Shown: positions 33,891 through 42,781, counted from the first letter of the stretch. The stretch: DNA of 64,000 nt from Actinoplanes sp. DH11 (GCF_020873875.1 NZ_JAHWGU010000005.1:302590-366589), one strand, 5' to 3'. The notes: generated from the letters alone by a model not told the origin. Program-made: numbers and translations.

Positions 33891-35240
33891 ATGGCTGATC
33901 TGGTGGTGCGGTCCCGGCGGGTGATCACCCCGGAGGGCGAGCGGGCGGCCGCGGTGACGGTCGAGGGCGGGCGGATCGTGGCGGTCCGGCCGTACGACGC
34001 CGTGGTGGCCGCTGCCGAGGACGTCGACCTGGGCGACGACGCGCTGCTGCCCGGCCTGGTGGACACGCACGTGCACGTCAACGAGCCGGGCCGGACCGAG
34101 TGGGAGGGCTTCGCCAGCGCCACCCGGGCGGCCGCGGCCGGCGGGGTCACCACGATCGTCGACATGCCGCTGAACAGTCTGCCGCCGACCGTGGACGCCG
34201 AGGCGCTGCGGATCAAGCAGGCGGCCGCCGCCGGGCAGTGCCACGTGGACGTGGGGTTCTGGGGCGGTGCGATCCCGGGCAACGCCGGTGACCTGCCCGA
34301 GCTGCACGCGCGCGGGGTGTACGGCTTCAAGGCGTTCCTGGCCGACTCCGGGGTGCCGGAGTTCCCGCCGGTCGACGCCGGTCAGCTCGCCGAGGCGATG
34401 CGCGCGGTCGACGCGCTGTTCGTGGTGCACGCCGAAGACCCGGGCAGGTTGGGCGAGGCGGTGAGCTCGGCCGCGTACACCGACTTTCTGGCCTCCCGCC
34501 CGCCGGCCGCCGAACACGCCGCCGTCGCCACCGCGATCGCCGTCGCCCGCGAGGCCGGTCGCCGGGTGCACATCCTGCACCTCTCCGCCGCCTCCGCGCT
34601 TCCCCTGATCGCGCAGGCCCGGGCCGACGGGGTCCGGGTCACCGCGGAGACGTGCCCGCACTATCTGACCCTTGACGCCGGCGCGATCCCGGACGGCGCC
34701 ACCGAGTTCAAGTGCTGCCCGCCGATCCGGGACGCGGCGAACGCCGACCTGCTCTGGGCCGCGCTTGCCGACGGCCTGATCACCTGCGTGGTCAGCGACC
34801 ACTCGCCGTGCACCCCCGACCTGAAGCGGCAGGACACCGGGGACTTCGCGGCGGCGTGGGGCGGTATCGCGTCCGTGCAACTCGGTCTGCCGGTCGTCTG
34901 GACGGCGGCCCGGGAGCGGGGGCACAGCCTCGCCGACGTGGTGGGATGGATGGCACGCCGTCCCGCCGACCTGGCCGGGCTGCGGCGGAAGGGGCGGATC
35001 GCGGCCGGCGCCGACGCGGACCTGGTGGCTTTCCGGCCCGACGAGCGGTTCACGGTCGACCCCCGGGCGCTGCATCACCGCAACCCGGTCACCCCGTACG
35101 CGGGCCGGGTCCTGACGGGTGTGGTGACCCGGACCTGGCTGCGCGGCAGCGCGGTGACCGGCGACGAACCCCGCGGCCGTCTGCTGAGCCGCGGCGGAGC
35201 AGCAGAGCCGGGCGGAGCAGCAGAGCCGGAGGAGAAGTGA
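33891..35240 (+). CDS. allB: Allantoinase
   Basis: This 449-residue cyclic amidohydrolase opens the hydantoin ring of allantoin to allantoate. The binuclear metal site is seen as [19 protein letters not shown], the lysine that is carboxylated in [28 protein letters not shown] and VVSDHSPC. The start ATG has no obvious strong ribosome site. The C-terminal tail carries a duplicated 18-bp unit ([13 protein letters not shown]). The stop overlaps the allantoicase ATG (TGATG), so the two ureide enzymes are coupled. The gene is about 2 kb from the urate genes, separated by repeats and three unrelated genes. Confidence 0.94.
   Translation: MADLVVRSRRVITPEGERAAAVTVEGGRIVAVRPYDAVVAAAEDVDLGDDALLPGLVDTHVHVNEPGRTEWEGFASATRAAAAGGVTTIVDMPLNSLPPTVDAEALRIKQAAAAGQCHVDVGFWGGAIPGNAGDLPELHARGVYGFKAFLADSGVPEFPPVDAGQLAEAMRAVDALFVVHAEDPGRLGEAVSSAAYTDFLASRPPAAEHAAVATAIAVAREAGRRVHILHLSAASALPLIAQARADGVRVTAETCPHYLTLDAGAIPDGATEFKCCPPIRDAANADLLWAALADGLITCVVSDHSPCTPDLKRQDTGDFAAAWGGIASVQLGLPVVWTAARERGHSLADVVGWMARRPADLAGLRRKGRIAAGADADLVAFRPDERFTVDPRALHHRNPVTPYAGRVLTGVVTRTWLRGSAVTGDEPRGRLLSRGGAAEPGGAAEPEEK
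35193..35228 (+). repeat. Duplicated 18-bp unit at the allB 3' end
   Basis: Two identical tandem copies of GGCGGAGCAGCAGAGCCG encode the repeated GGAAEP tail of allantoinase. Confidence 0.8.
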
Positions 35241-36223
35241 TGGACGATTTCACCGCACTGCCCGATCTGGCGTCGCGCGCGTTCGGCGGCGGCGTCGTGC
35301 ACGCCAACGACGAGTTCTTCGCCGCGGCCGACCACCTGGTCCTGCCGGAACCACCCGGGCACGCGCCGCGGACCTTCGACCACAAGGGACAGGTCTACGA
35401 CGGCTGGGAGACCCGGCGGCGGCGGGTGGCCGGGCACGACGAGGCAGTGGTACGGCTGGGAGCGCCCGGCATCGTGCACGGCGTCGACGTGGACACCGCG
35501 TTCTTCACCGGCAACTATCCGCCGCACGCGTCGGTCGAGGGTGCCGCGCTGCCCGGACATCCCGGCCCGGACGAACTGGCCGCCGCCGAGTGGACCGAAC
35601 TGGTGCCGCGGTCGGCGCTGCGGGGCGACAGCCACAACCTGTTCGCGGTGGCGGACCGGCGCCGCTGGACCCACGTCCGGCTGCGCATCTTCCCGGACGG
35701 CGGGGTGGCCCGGCTCCGGGTGCACGGCGAGGTGGTGCCCGATCCGGCGCTGCTGCCGAAGACCTTCGATGTGGCGGCCGCGGAGTACGGCGCGACGGTC
35801 GTCGACTGCAGCGACATGTTCTACGGCAACCCGCAGCGGATGCTGATGCCCGGCCTCGCCCGGAACATGGGTGACGGCTGGGAGACGTCCCGGCGCCGCG
35901 ACGACGGCAACGACTGGGTCGTGGTGCGGCTCGCGGCACCGGCCGTGCTCCGCTTCGCCGACCTGGACACCAGCCACTTCAAGGGCAACGCCCCTGGTGC
36001 CGCCCGGCTGACCGGCACCGACGACCGGACCGGCCCGGCGGACTGGGTGGAGCTGCTGCCCCGGGTGGCGCTGCGGCCGGACACCCCGCACCGGTTCCGT
36101 CTGACGAAAGGGCCGGCGGTGACGCACGTGCGGCTGGACATCTTCCCGGACGGCGGGATGGCGCGGCTGCGTCTGCTGGGACGTGCCGATCGGGGGCATC
36201 TGCGGTCCAGAATGGCGGGGTGA
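35240..36223 (+). CDS. alc: Allantoicase
   Basis: This 327-residue enzyme hydrolyses allantoate to ureidoglycolate and urea. It is built from two homologous allantoicase domains: the first with GQVYDGWETRRRR, VDVDTAFFTGNYPPHASVEG and HVRLRIFPDGGVARLRVHGE, the second with NMGDGWETSRRRDDGND, LDTSHFKGNAPGAARL and HVRLDIFPDGGMARLRLLG. The ATG overlaps the allantoinase stop and a GGAGGAG site precedes it. Its TGA overlaps the GTG of the phosphotransferase gene. A ureidoglycolate lyase, needed to give glyoxylate, is not seen in the window. Confidence 0.94.
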   Translation: MDDFTALPDLASRAFGGGVVHANDEFFAAADHLVLPEPPGHAPRTFDHKGQVYDGWETRRRRVAGHDEAVVRLGAPGIVHGVDVDTAFFTGNYPPHASVEGAALPGHPGPDELAAAEWTELVPRSALRGDSHNLFAVADRRRWTHVRLRIFPDGGVARLRVHGEVVPDPALLPKTFDVAAAEYGATVVDCSDMFYGNPQRMLMPGLARNMGDGWETSRRRDDGNDWVVVRLAAPAVLRFADLDTSHFKGNAPGAARLTGTDDRTGPADWVELLPRVALRPDTPHRFRLTKGPAVTHVRLDIFPDGGMARLRLLGRADRGHLRSRMAG

Positions 36224-37380
36224 GCCGTACCGTTTCCCTTGTCCTCGTCGACCCGCACGGTGCCGTCCTCGGCGCCCTCCCGCCGTTCCCCGTCGTCACG
36301 CCGTGGTGGCAGGAGGTGACCGAGGTCGTCGCGAAGGCCGGCGCCGACGTGACAGTGCTGCGGCTGCTGCACGCCGACCGGCCGGCGCCGCACGGCGGGC
36401 ACGTGACCTACCTGGCCGAGACCCGGGACTCACCGGCCGGGCTGCTGCCGGTGACTCCCAGCCTCGCACCGCACCCGCTGCGCGCGCCCTGGGCCGAGGT
36501 CGGCGGCCCGGCGGCGTCGCTGGCCTGGGCCGCCGGCGCGCTGGACCGGATCGGCCTGTCCGGGGCGGTCCCACGGCAGCAGCGCACCTGGAACCTCTCC
36601 GCCATCTGGCGCTTCGACGCCCCGGACGGCACCCCGGTGGCCTGGCTCAAGCAGGTGCCGCGGTTCTTCGCGCACGAACCGGTCGTGCTGCGGATGGTTG
36701 ACGCCGTCTCGCCGGGCCTGGTGCCCTATGTGCTGGCCGCCGGCGAACAGGGCCGGACCCTGCTGGCCCACGTGCCGGGGGAGGACCGGTACGGCGCCGG
36801 CCCGTCCCTCGCCGCCGCGGTCGTCGACGCGTTCCACCCGGTGCAGGCGCACTTCGCGACCCGGGTGGACGAGCTGCTCGCCGCCGGCCTGCCGGACCAC
36901 CGGCTCGACCCGGCACGCGTCGAAGCCGTCGCCGCGCCCCACCTCGACCGGATCCCCGGGCTCGCCGACGTGCTGGCCGAGCTGCCGGGCCGCCTCGCGG
37001 AGCTGGCCGCGTGCGGGATGCCGGACACGCTGCTGCACGGCGACCTGCACCCGGGGAACGTGCGTACCGGCCCGGACGGCAGCCCGGTGATCGTGGACTG
37101 GGGCGACTCCGGCGCCGGCCACCCCGCCTTCGACGCGCTGCGGCTCAGCTCCGACCCGGGGGTGCTGCGGGACTGGGCCGGTCGGTGGCCGGGTTGTGAC
37201 GCGCTGCGGGCGGTGGAACTGGTGCGGCCGCTCGCCGGCCTGCGGCAGGCCGTGGTCTACGCGGACTTCGTGGCGAACATCGAACCGGCCGAACGCGTCT
37301 ATCACGCCGATGACGTGGCGGCGTCCCTGAGGCAGGCTTGTGACTCATGGAGGACGCCCGCCGGCACTACCTCGACCTGA
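36220..37380 (+). CDS. APH-family phosphotransferase
   Basis: This 386-residue protein has a C-terminal aminoglycoside phosphotransferase/choline kinase fold with the catalytic loop LLHGDLHPGNV and the metal-binding VIVDWGDSGAGHP. The N-terminal 100 residues (VSLVLVDPHGAVLGALPPFP, then TPWWQEVTEVVAKAGADVTVLRLL) look like a small NUDIX-like domain without the catalytic box. The GTG start overlaps the allantoicase stop (GTGA). It overlaps the next gene by 34 bp. The substrate is unknown; an actual antibiotic-resistance role cannot be assumed. Confidence 0.8.
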   Translation: MSRTVSLVLVDPHGAVLGALPPFPVVTPWWQEVTEVVAKAGADVTVLRLLHADRPAPHGGHVTYLAETRDSPAGLLPVTPSLAPHPLRAPWAEVGGPAASLAWAAGALDRIGLSGAVPRQQRTWNLSAIWRFDAPDGTPVAWLKQVPRFFAHEPVVLRMVDAVSPGLVPYVLAAGEQGRTLLAHVPGEDRYGAGPSLAAAVVDAFHPVQAHFATRVDELLAAGLPDHRLDPARVEAVAAPHLDRIPGLADVLAELPGRLAELAACGMPDTLLHGDLHPGNVRTGPDGSPVIVDWGDSGAGHPAFDALRLSSDPGVLRDWAGRWPGCDALRAVELVRPLAGLRQAVVYADFVANIEPAERVYHADDVAASLRQACDSWRTPAGTTST

Positions 37381-38534
37381 TCCGCCACGACGGGGTGACC
37401 CTGTCACCCGATCTCGCCCGCGCCTTCGCCACCGTGCCACGCGAGGTCTTCGTCCCCGGCGGATTCCACCGGCGCGACGGCCGGCTGGTGCTGCCCGCCG
37501 ACCCGGAGTTCCTGCGCGCCGTCTACAGCAACGACGTGCTGGTCACCAAGCTCGACGGGCAGCGACCGGTCAGCTCGTCCAGCCAGCCGTCCCTGATGGC
37601 CCTGATGATCGAGGCGCTGGACATCCGGCCCGGTCAGCGGATCCTCGAGATCGGCGCGGGGACCGGCTACAACGCCGCGCTGCTCGCCACCCTCGGCGCC
37701 GAGGTGACGAGCGTGGAGAGCCAGCCCGACGTGGCGGAACGGGCACGCGCCGCGCTGGCCCGGGCCGGGATCACCGGGGTACGGGTGGAGACCGCCGACG
37801 GGTACACCTTCGGGTCCCGCCCGCCGGACGACAGGTGGCCCGGTGCCGCCGGCCCGCCGGATCCCGCCGCCGTGCCCGGTGACTCCGTGTTCCGTGACTC
37901 CGTGCCGGACGGCGACTACGACCGGATCATCGTGACCGTCGGGGTGGCCGGGCTGGCACCGCACTGGCCGGCGCGGCTGCGTCCCGGCGGCCGGATCGTC
38001 GCACCCGTGGAGCACGCCGGCATGCACCCGGTCCTCGTCGCCGGCACCGCCTGCGAGGCATCGGTGGTCTGCCCGGCCGGGTTCATGAGCGCCGCCGGCC
38101 CGCTCACCGCCCGGCATCCGGGCAGCCACCCGGACCCGCCGGCCGAACCGCTCACCGGGCTCGTACCCGTCGTCGGGCCCCGATGGGAACCGCTCGCCGC
38201 CCTCGCCTACCGGGATCTCTGGTTCGCCGCCGGCGTCTGGCACCGGCGGGTCACCTGGGCCAGGGTGCCGGAGACCCCGGGCACGGGCGGCGCGTTCGCC
38301 GGGTTCCGGGACCGCAGCTTCCTCGCCGTCCTGGACGACGACGGCACCGGCGGGGCGGTGGTGCTGCCGGACGGCGCGGTGCTGGCTTCGGCCGACCGGT
38401 GGGCCGGGGTCGCGGTGGCGCTCACCGAACGCTGGCAGGCGCTGCACCGGCCACCCATGCGGGCCTGGCGGGCCTGGTTCGAGCGGACCGGGCCGATCCT
38501 CGTGCCGAGGACGTGGAACCTGCTGCGCCCGTAG
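37347..38534 (+). CDS. PCMT-like SAM-dependent methyltransferase
   Basis: This 395-residue protein has the protein-L-isoaspartate O-methyltransferase fold: VPREVFVPGGFHRRDG at the N terminus, QPSLMALMIEALDIRPGQRILEI leading into the SAM-binding GAGTGYNAALLA, then VESQPDVAERARAAL. An insertion (about residues 155-190) precedes DYDRIIVTVGV. A C-terminal extension of about 150 residues follows, absent in standard 210-residue PCMTs but common in actinobacterial versions that act on peptides. It overlaps the phosphotransferase gene by 34 bp. Repair of isoaspartyl residues is possible; so is modification of a specific peptide, although no RiPP precursor is seen nearby. Confidence 0.82.
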   Translation: MEDARRHYLDLIRHDGVTLSPDLARAFATVPREVFVPGGFHRRDGRLVLPADPEFLRAVYSNDVLVTKLDGQRPVSSSSQPSLMALMIEALDIRPGQRILEIGAGTGYNAALLATLGAEVTSVESQPDVAERARAALARAGITGVRVETADGYTFGSRPPDDRWPGAAGPPDPAAVPGDSVFRDSVPDGDYDRIIVTVGVAGLAPHWPARLRPGGRIVAPVEHAGMHPVLVAGTACEASVVCPAGFMSAAGPLTARHPGSHPDPPAEPLTGLVPVVGPRWEPLAALAYRDLWFAAGVWHRRVTWARVPETPGTGGAFAGFRDRSFLAVLDDDGTGGAVVLPDGAVLASADRWAGVAVALTERWQALHRPPMRAWRAWFERTGPILVPRTWNLLRP

Positions 38535-38552
38535 GCTTGTCGGCGCGCCTAC

Positions 38553-40136
38553 TCACCAGGTGCCCGCGCGGCGGTCCCGCCAGGGCCGGCCGTCCGGGTC
38601 GTAGATCAGGCGGTAGGCCGGGGTCGCCCACAACCGCTGGTACCACGGCAGCCGGTTCGTCTCGTGCGGCACCAGCCGGCCCGGCGGACGCGCACCCTGC
38701 CGGCCGCCGTCGTTCCACTTCTTCAGCCGATCCGCCGACTCGGTCACGGCCCGCACCGCGTCGAACGGGTCCAGCAGGTCCTCGTCGTCGCCCTCGGCCC
38801 GCCCCAGGTGCTCGCGCAGCAGCGACAGCCGCAGCTCACGCGGGAACCGGCGGGCGCCGTCACCGAGACCGGCCGGATCCGCCGGCGCGCGGTCGTCCCG
38901 GTTGTCGTCGAGGACCGCGCAGGACAGCTCGCTGTCGTGCGTCCACGAGCGACGGTTGAAGTTGTCGCTGCCCACGCTGGACCAGACGTCGTCGATCACG
39001 CAGATCTTGGCGTGCACGTAGATCGGGGTGCCGGCCGCGTTCTCCAGGTCGTACACGTGCACCCGGTCACCGGCGGCCCGCCGGCACAGCTCGATGGCCT
39101 GCTCACGTCCCACCTGGTTCGGCGGCAGCGCGAACGCGCCGTCCACGTCCGGGTAGCGGGGCACCACGGCGATCAGGTGCAGGTCCGGGTTGTCACGCAT
39201 CGCCTCGGCGAACAGCTGGGCGACATCTTTGGACCACAGGTACTGGTCCTCCAGGTAGATCAGCCGGCGGGCGCGGCGGATCGCCTTCGTGTAGCCGCGG
39301 GCCACGGTGCGTTCGCCCATCCTCGCGAACGAGTACGCCGGGCGCATCGCCGGATAGGTACGCAGCACCTGCACCGTCATCTCACCGGCCGGCGGCGGGT
39401 CCGGCGGCTGCGGCGGAAGCCGGTCGGCGCTCATGTCCTCGTGCTTGAGCATGTCGACGGCCGTGGAGATCGGCCCGTGCTGATCAAGCGGCGCCGGGTC
39501 GTTCCACCGCTCCCGGAACGACAGGTCGAGGGCTCCCACGACCGGCCCCCGCAGGGCGAGCTGCACGTCGTGCCAGGGAGGATTCGGACCGTACGCCTTC
39601 GCCATCCGCACCGCCTGCGGATCACCCTCGTGTGCCTCGTCGTCGCGGCGGCTGTGACACAGGTCGATGCCACCGGCGAACGCGATGTCCAGTTCCGGTC
39701 GCCCGGGATGCCGCAGCACGACCAGCTTCTGATGGTGCGACCCACCCCGGCGGACCCGCTGATCGAGCAGGACCTCCCCGCCGCAAGCCTCGATGTCGTC
39801 ACTGAGCGTGCGGTTCTCCTCCTCGCTGTACGCGAGCTTGTCCACATGAGAACGCCACAGCAGCCCCTTGACGATCACCCCGCGGCCGGCCGCCTTCGCG
39901 AACAGCTCCGCGATCGTCGGACCGTCCTCCCGCAACCGCTCGTCCGGGTCGCCCCGCCAGTCGGTGAAGAAGAGGTGATCGCCCGCTTGGAGGGCCTCCA
40001 CCTCGGTAGCCAACCGATCGAAGTACTTTTGCCCATGAATCAGTGCTTCGACGGTGTTTCCGGTGTTCCATGTGGGTATGGAGGTGTCCGGGTCGCCGCG
40101 TTCGGCAGCGGTGAGAAGCCATTCCTGCGGCGGCAC
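38553..40136 (-). CDS. Phospholipase D family protein
   Basis: This 527-residue enzyme has two PLD phosphodiesterase repeats. The first HKD motif is GGSHHQKLVVLRHPG (about residue 130); the second is YVHAKICVIDDVWSSVGSDNFNRRS (about residue 385). IYLEDQYLW, a conserved segment of actinobacterial PLD relatives, precedes the second motif. The GTG at 40136 follows AAGGGG about 5 nt upstream. No signal peptide is seen, so it is probably cytoplasmic or membrane-associated. It may hydrolyse phospholipids or transfer phosphatidyl groups. It converges on the PCMT-like gene. Confidence 0.88.
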   Translation of the reverse strand: MPPQEWLLTAAERGDPDTSIPTWNTGNTVEALIHGQKYFDRLATEVEALQAGDHLFFTDWRGDPDERLREDGPTIAELFAKAAGRGVIVKGLLWRSHVDKLAYSEEENRTLSDDIEACGGEVLLDQRVRRGGSHHQKLVVLRHPGRPELDIAFAGGIDLCHSRRDDEAHEGDPQAVRMAKAYGPNPPWHDVQLALRGPVVGALDLSFRERWNDPAPLDQHGPISTAVDMLKHEDMSADRLPPQPPDPPPAGEMTVQVLRTYPAMRPAYSFARMGERTVARGYTKAIRRARRLIYLEDQYLWSKDVAQLFAEAMRDNPDLHLIAVVPRYPDVDGAFALPPNQVGREQAIELCRRAAGDRVHVYDLENAAGTPIYVHAKICVIDDVWSSVGSDNFNRRSWTHDSELSCAVLDDNRDDRAPADPAGLGDGARRFPRELRLSLLREHLGRAEGDDEDLLDPFDAVRAVTESADRLKKWNDGGRQGARPPGRLVPHETNRLPWYQRLWATPAYRLIYDPDGRPWRDRRAGTW

Positions 40137-40234
40137 AGCAACCCCTTCGAGGTCGACGACGCCCTCACCGTAAGCCTCCCACCCGCCGTCCGCACCCGGA
40201 GCGGCGACCCCGATCCCGCGGAGGAGTGGATCAC

Positions 40235-40363
40235 ATGAGCAGCGAGCCGCTGTCGACCACGAGCGTCACCAACACCCCCGAGTCCGCCGAGAAAGGGCTG
40301 CTCATCGCGGTCCTGCTACTGGTACTGGCCGGAACCGCAGCCATCCTGATGATGATGCCCTGA
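40235..40363 (+). CDS. Small single-span membrane peptide (42 residues)
   Basis: An ATG at 40235 with GAGGAG 8 nt upstream opens a 42-codon frame ending in TGA at 40361-40363. The N-terminal half is polar (MSSEPLSTTSVTNTPESAEK) and the C-terminal half is one membrane segment (LLIAVLLLVLAGTAAILMMM). The gene is divergent from phospholipase D, with 98 bp between starts. It is too short for most automated calls. The good ribosome site, clear membrane segment and high third-position GC support a real gene; its function is unknown. Confidence 0.6.
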   Translation: MSSEPLSTTSVTNTPESAEKGLLIAVLLLVLAGTAAILMMMP

Positions 40364-40707
40364 CCCCGTAGGTCACCCTCCCCGGCAACCGGCTCGCCCG
40401 CCCCGAGCCGCCGGTGTGATCAACGCCCCATTCCCTCGGAAGTGCCCCCGCCCGGGCACCCTTCTCCCCGCCCACCGGATCTCGTCTTCCCGCCCACGGC
40501 GCCTCATCTTCCAGCCCACGGCACCTCACTGACCGTGTTGCGCACGGTCGCGCCCTCACCCTGCGTACTACCCCTCGACCGGTTCGTGGTCGCCTCACCG
40601 TGCGTTCCCCTCGGCCGGTTCGTGGTCGCCGCTGAGCTCGCCCCGGGCGTGCGGTACCGAAGCCTGGCGAGCTGTTCGCGGCATCAAGCCCCCGCAGCGG
40701 CCGGCGC
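40364..40707. other. Gene-free stretch with a duplicated 36-39-bp segment
   Basis: No supported gene is seen in these 344 bp. A segment starting CCTCACC and ending CCGGTTCGTGGTCG occurs twice in tandem (40554-40592 and 40593-40628). A 98-codon open frame on the minus strand here has no ribosome site and an Arg-rich shadow-like composition. Confidence 0.6.
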
Positions 40708-41655
40708 TCAGTCGGTGTGCGGCAGCCGCGTGGCCGGGATGACGCCGAGGCGACCCTTCTGGAAATCCTCGAAGGCCTGCTTCAGCTCGGCCTGCGTGTT
40801 CATCACGAACGGGCCGTAGTGGGCGATCGGCTCGCGGATCGGGCGGCCGCCCATGATGAACAGATCCATTTCGGTCTTCGCCTCGACGCGGATGGCGTCG
40901 CCGGGGCCGTGGGTGGCAAGCTGGCCGAGGTGGATCGGGCGGAGGTCGGTGCCGACCCATCCCTCGCCCGCGAGGGTGTAGACGAGGGCGTTGTAATCCG
41001 GCTGCCACGGCAGGTCGAGCCGCGCGCCGGGCTGCAGGGTCACGTGCGCCAGGTTGATCGGGGTGAACGTGGAGCCGGGCCCGCTGTGGCCGGCCACCTC
41101 ACCGGCGATGACGCGGATGAGGGCGCCACCGTCCGGAGTGGTCAGGAGCGCGGCCTGCTTACCTCGGATGTCCTGGTACTTCGGGTCGATCATCTTCGCG
41201 GCGCGCGGCAGGTTAACCCACAGCTGCAGGCCGTGGAAGAGACCGCCGCTCATCACCAGGTGCTCCGGCGGCGCCTCGATGTGCAGGATCCCGGCGCCCG
41301 CGGTCATCCACTGGGTGTCGCTGTCGGTGATCGAACCGCCGCTTCCCAGGGAGTCCTGGTGGTCCATGATGCCGTCGATCATGTAGGTGACGGTTTCGAA
41401 GCCGCGGTGCGGGTGCCACGGCGTACCCTTCGGCTCGCCCGGCGCATAATCCACCTCGCCCATCTGGTCCAGGTGGATGAAGGGATCCAACTCGGTCATT
41501 GGCACACCGGCGAACGCGCGGCGGACCGGAAAGCCCTCGCCCTCGTATCCCGACGGCGCGGTGGTCAGCCGGCGAACCGGCCGGAAATCGGTCATCGGGT
41601 CCAGCCGGGGGAGGCGCGGCAGGACGAGGACGTCCTCGACGGTGATGGCGGGCAT
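40708..41655 (-). CDS. Pirin family protein
   Basis: This 315-residue bicupin has the pirin N-terminal domain with FIHLDQMGEV, the metal-binding PWHPHRGFETVTYM and SGGSITDSDTQWMTAGAGILH, and a pirin C-terminal domain with EAKTEMDLFIMGGRPIREPIAHYGPFVMN. Bacterial pirins may be quercetinase-like dioxygenases or redox-linked regulators; the substrate is unknown. The ATG (GGAAGG upstream) comes 3 bp after the stop of the MarR gene, so regulator and pirin are one transcript, probably controlled by the dyad at 42121. Confidence 0.9.
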   Translation of the reverse strand: MPAITVEDVLVLPRLPRLDPMTDFRPVRRLTTAPSGYEGEGFPVRRAFAGVPMTELDPFIHLDQMGEVDYAPGEPKGTPWHPHRGFETVTYMIDGIMDHQDSLGSGGSITDSDTQWMTAGAGILHIEAPPEHLVMSGGLFHGLQLWVNLPRAAKMIDPKYQDIRGKQAALLTTPDGGALIRVIAGEVAGHSGPGSTFTPINLAHVTLQPGARLDLPWQPDYNALVYTLAGEGWVGTDLRPIHLGQLATHGPGDAIRVEAKTEMDLFIMGGRPIREPIAHYGPFVMNTQAELKQAFEDFQKGRLGVIPATRLPHTD

Positions 41656-41658
41656 GGT

Positions 41659-42099
41659 TCACACCTTCCTGATCTTGTCGAAGACGCGGCCGATGACGGC
41701 CAGCTCCTCGTCGTCCAGATGATCGATGAAGCGTTTCCGCACGGTTGTCAGGTGTGCCGGAGCGGCCTCGCGCAGCGTTTCCAGCCCCAGATCGGTGAGC
41801 ACGGCTTCCTGGCCGCGCCCGTCGTCAGTGCAGTTCTCCTTGCGCACCAGACCGCGTTTGATCATTGAGTTGATCTGGTAGGTGATCCGGCTCGGCGACA
41901 GCCACAGCCGGTTGGCGAGCTCACCCATCCGAATCCGCCGATCCTTCGCCTCGGCGAGCGCAACAAGCACGTGGTAGTCGTTCATGCTCAGCCCGGTCGC
42001 GGCCCGTAGCTCGTCCTCGAGTCGCGTGTGCAGCGCCCACGAACTCTCGATGAACGCGCGCCAGTGCCGCATCTGGGTCTCGTCGAGGGGCTCGGCCAT
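41659..42099 (-). CDS. MarR family transcriptional regulator
   Basis: This 146-residue winged-helix protein starts at ATG 42099 (MAEPLDETQMRHWRAF); the open frame extends 12 codons upstream but into the operator-promoter. The MarR fold is clear: a dimerisation helix with LEDELRAATGLSMNDYHVLVAL, the recognition region IRMGELANRLWLSPSRITYQI, and the wing KENCTDDGRGQEAVLTDLG. It lies directly upstream of the pirin gene and probably represses its own operon. The DDGRG in the wing is the usual DNA-contacting segment. The inducer is unknown; a phenolic or oxidant signal would fit family habit. Confidence 0.9.
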   Translation of the reverse strand: MAEPLDETQMRHWRAFIESSWALHTRLEDELRAATGLSMNDYHVLVALAEAKDRRIRMGELANRLWLSPSRITYQINSMIKRGLVRKENCTDDGRGQEAVLTDLGLETLREAAPAHLTTVRKRFIDHLDDEELAVIGRVFDKIRKV

Positions 42100-42120
42100 G
42101 CGGAGAACCGTACTCCTTAA

Positions 42121-42138
42121 AATCTGAAACTTCAAATT
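42121..42138 (-). promoter_or_regulatory. Dyad operator upstream of marR-pirin
   Basis: AATCTGAAACTTCAAATT is an 18-bp imperfect palindrome (8 of 9 base pairs complementary, counting TGAA-AC-TTCA as the core). It lies 22 bp upstream of the MarR start, in the promoter zone, and is AT-rich compared with its surroundings. This is the place and shape of a MarR autoregulatory site. Confidence 0.6.
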
Positions 42139-42179
42139 CGAAAGACCCCAGGGGTACGCGTCGCCGGCCGCCCCCCGAA

Positions 42180-42390
42180 ACCGGCCAGCCCGGCCACCTC
42201 GGCCAGCTCGGTCACCTCGGCCACCTCGGCCAGCTCGGTCACCTCGGCCAGCTCAGCCAGCTCGGCAAGCCCGGCCAGATCGGCCAGCTCGGCAAGCCCG
42301 GCCAGCCTGGTCGGACCTGGTCGGACCTGGTCAGCTCGGTCGGCTCGGTCAGCTCGGTCAGCTCGGTCGGCTCGGCCAACTCGGCTGGAT
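42180..42390. repeat. 9-bp degenerate tandem tract
   Basis: Around twenty degenerate copies of a 9-bp unit (CTCGGCCAG / CTCGGTCAC), with a short interruption of three GGTCGGACCT-like units near 42310. The period is a multiple of three, so long frames stay open without coding meaning. Confidence 0.85.
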
Positions 42391-42706
42391 CCTCGCCGTG
42401 GCCAGCCAGCTCACCTCGATCGGTGCCCTGCCTGTCGCCGTGGCCAGGGCGCGTGGGCAACGAGATCGCCCTACCTGCCGGGCCTGGTCATGCTCCGACT
42501 CGCTGATCTGCACCCGGGCCCGGCGAAGACCGGCACTCGCGACGCCAACGTGATCGCTGACGCTTGCCCGACCCTGCCGCACGCGCTGCGCCGGGCCGAC
42601 CCCGTCGCACCCCCGATCGCCGTCCAGCGGATGCCGCCCGGGCGCCAACCCCGCGTCCCCCGTCTCCGGCTCCGGCCGCGCCGGTCGCGCCCGCCCCAGG
42701 CGAGAT

Positions 42707-42781
42707 GTTGATCTGCTGGCGCTACGAAATCGCTGTGATCATGGGGTTGAAACCGCGATTTCGCATCGCTAGCAGATCCAC
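42707..42781. repeat. 75-bp palindromic element, copy 2
   Basis: It has the same length and architecture as copy 1 at 32136: inverted 27-nt arms starting GTTGATCTGCTGGCG and a 21-nt loop that differs at only a few positions (TGTGATCATGGGG versus TGTGATCATGGAC). Both copies are preceded by AGAT. Most differences sit in the arms and loop centre. Confidence 0.88.

Noticed and set aside
36220..37380. Antibiotic resistance by the APH-like protein
   Set aside because: The fold is shared by many kinases of small molecules; nothing in sequence or context points to an antibiotic substrate.
37347..38534. RiPP-modifying (lanthipeptide/graspetide-type) methyltransferase cluster
   Set aside because: The PCMT-like enzyme could belong to one, but no ATP-grasp, cyclase or precursor peptide gene is adjacent.
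38531..38552. Hairpin GTAGGC/GCCTAC after the PCMT-like gene as a terminator
   Set aside because: Only a 6-bp stem with a 10-nt loop and no T tract; too weak to list as a feature.
38664..40238. 524-codon plus-strand frame opposite phospholipase D
   Set aside because: Shadow of the phospholipase D gene: Arg/His/Val-rich with no domain; only its last 30 codons fall outside that gene and are mentioned as a curiosity.
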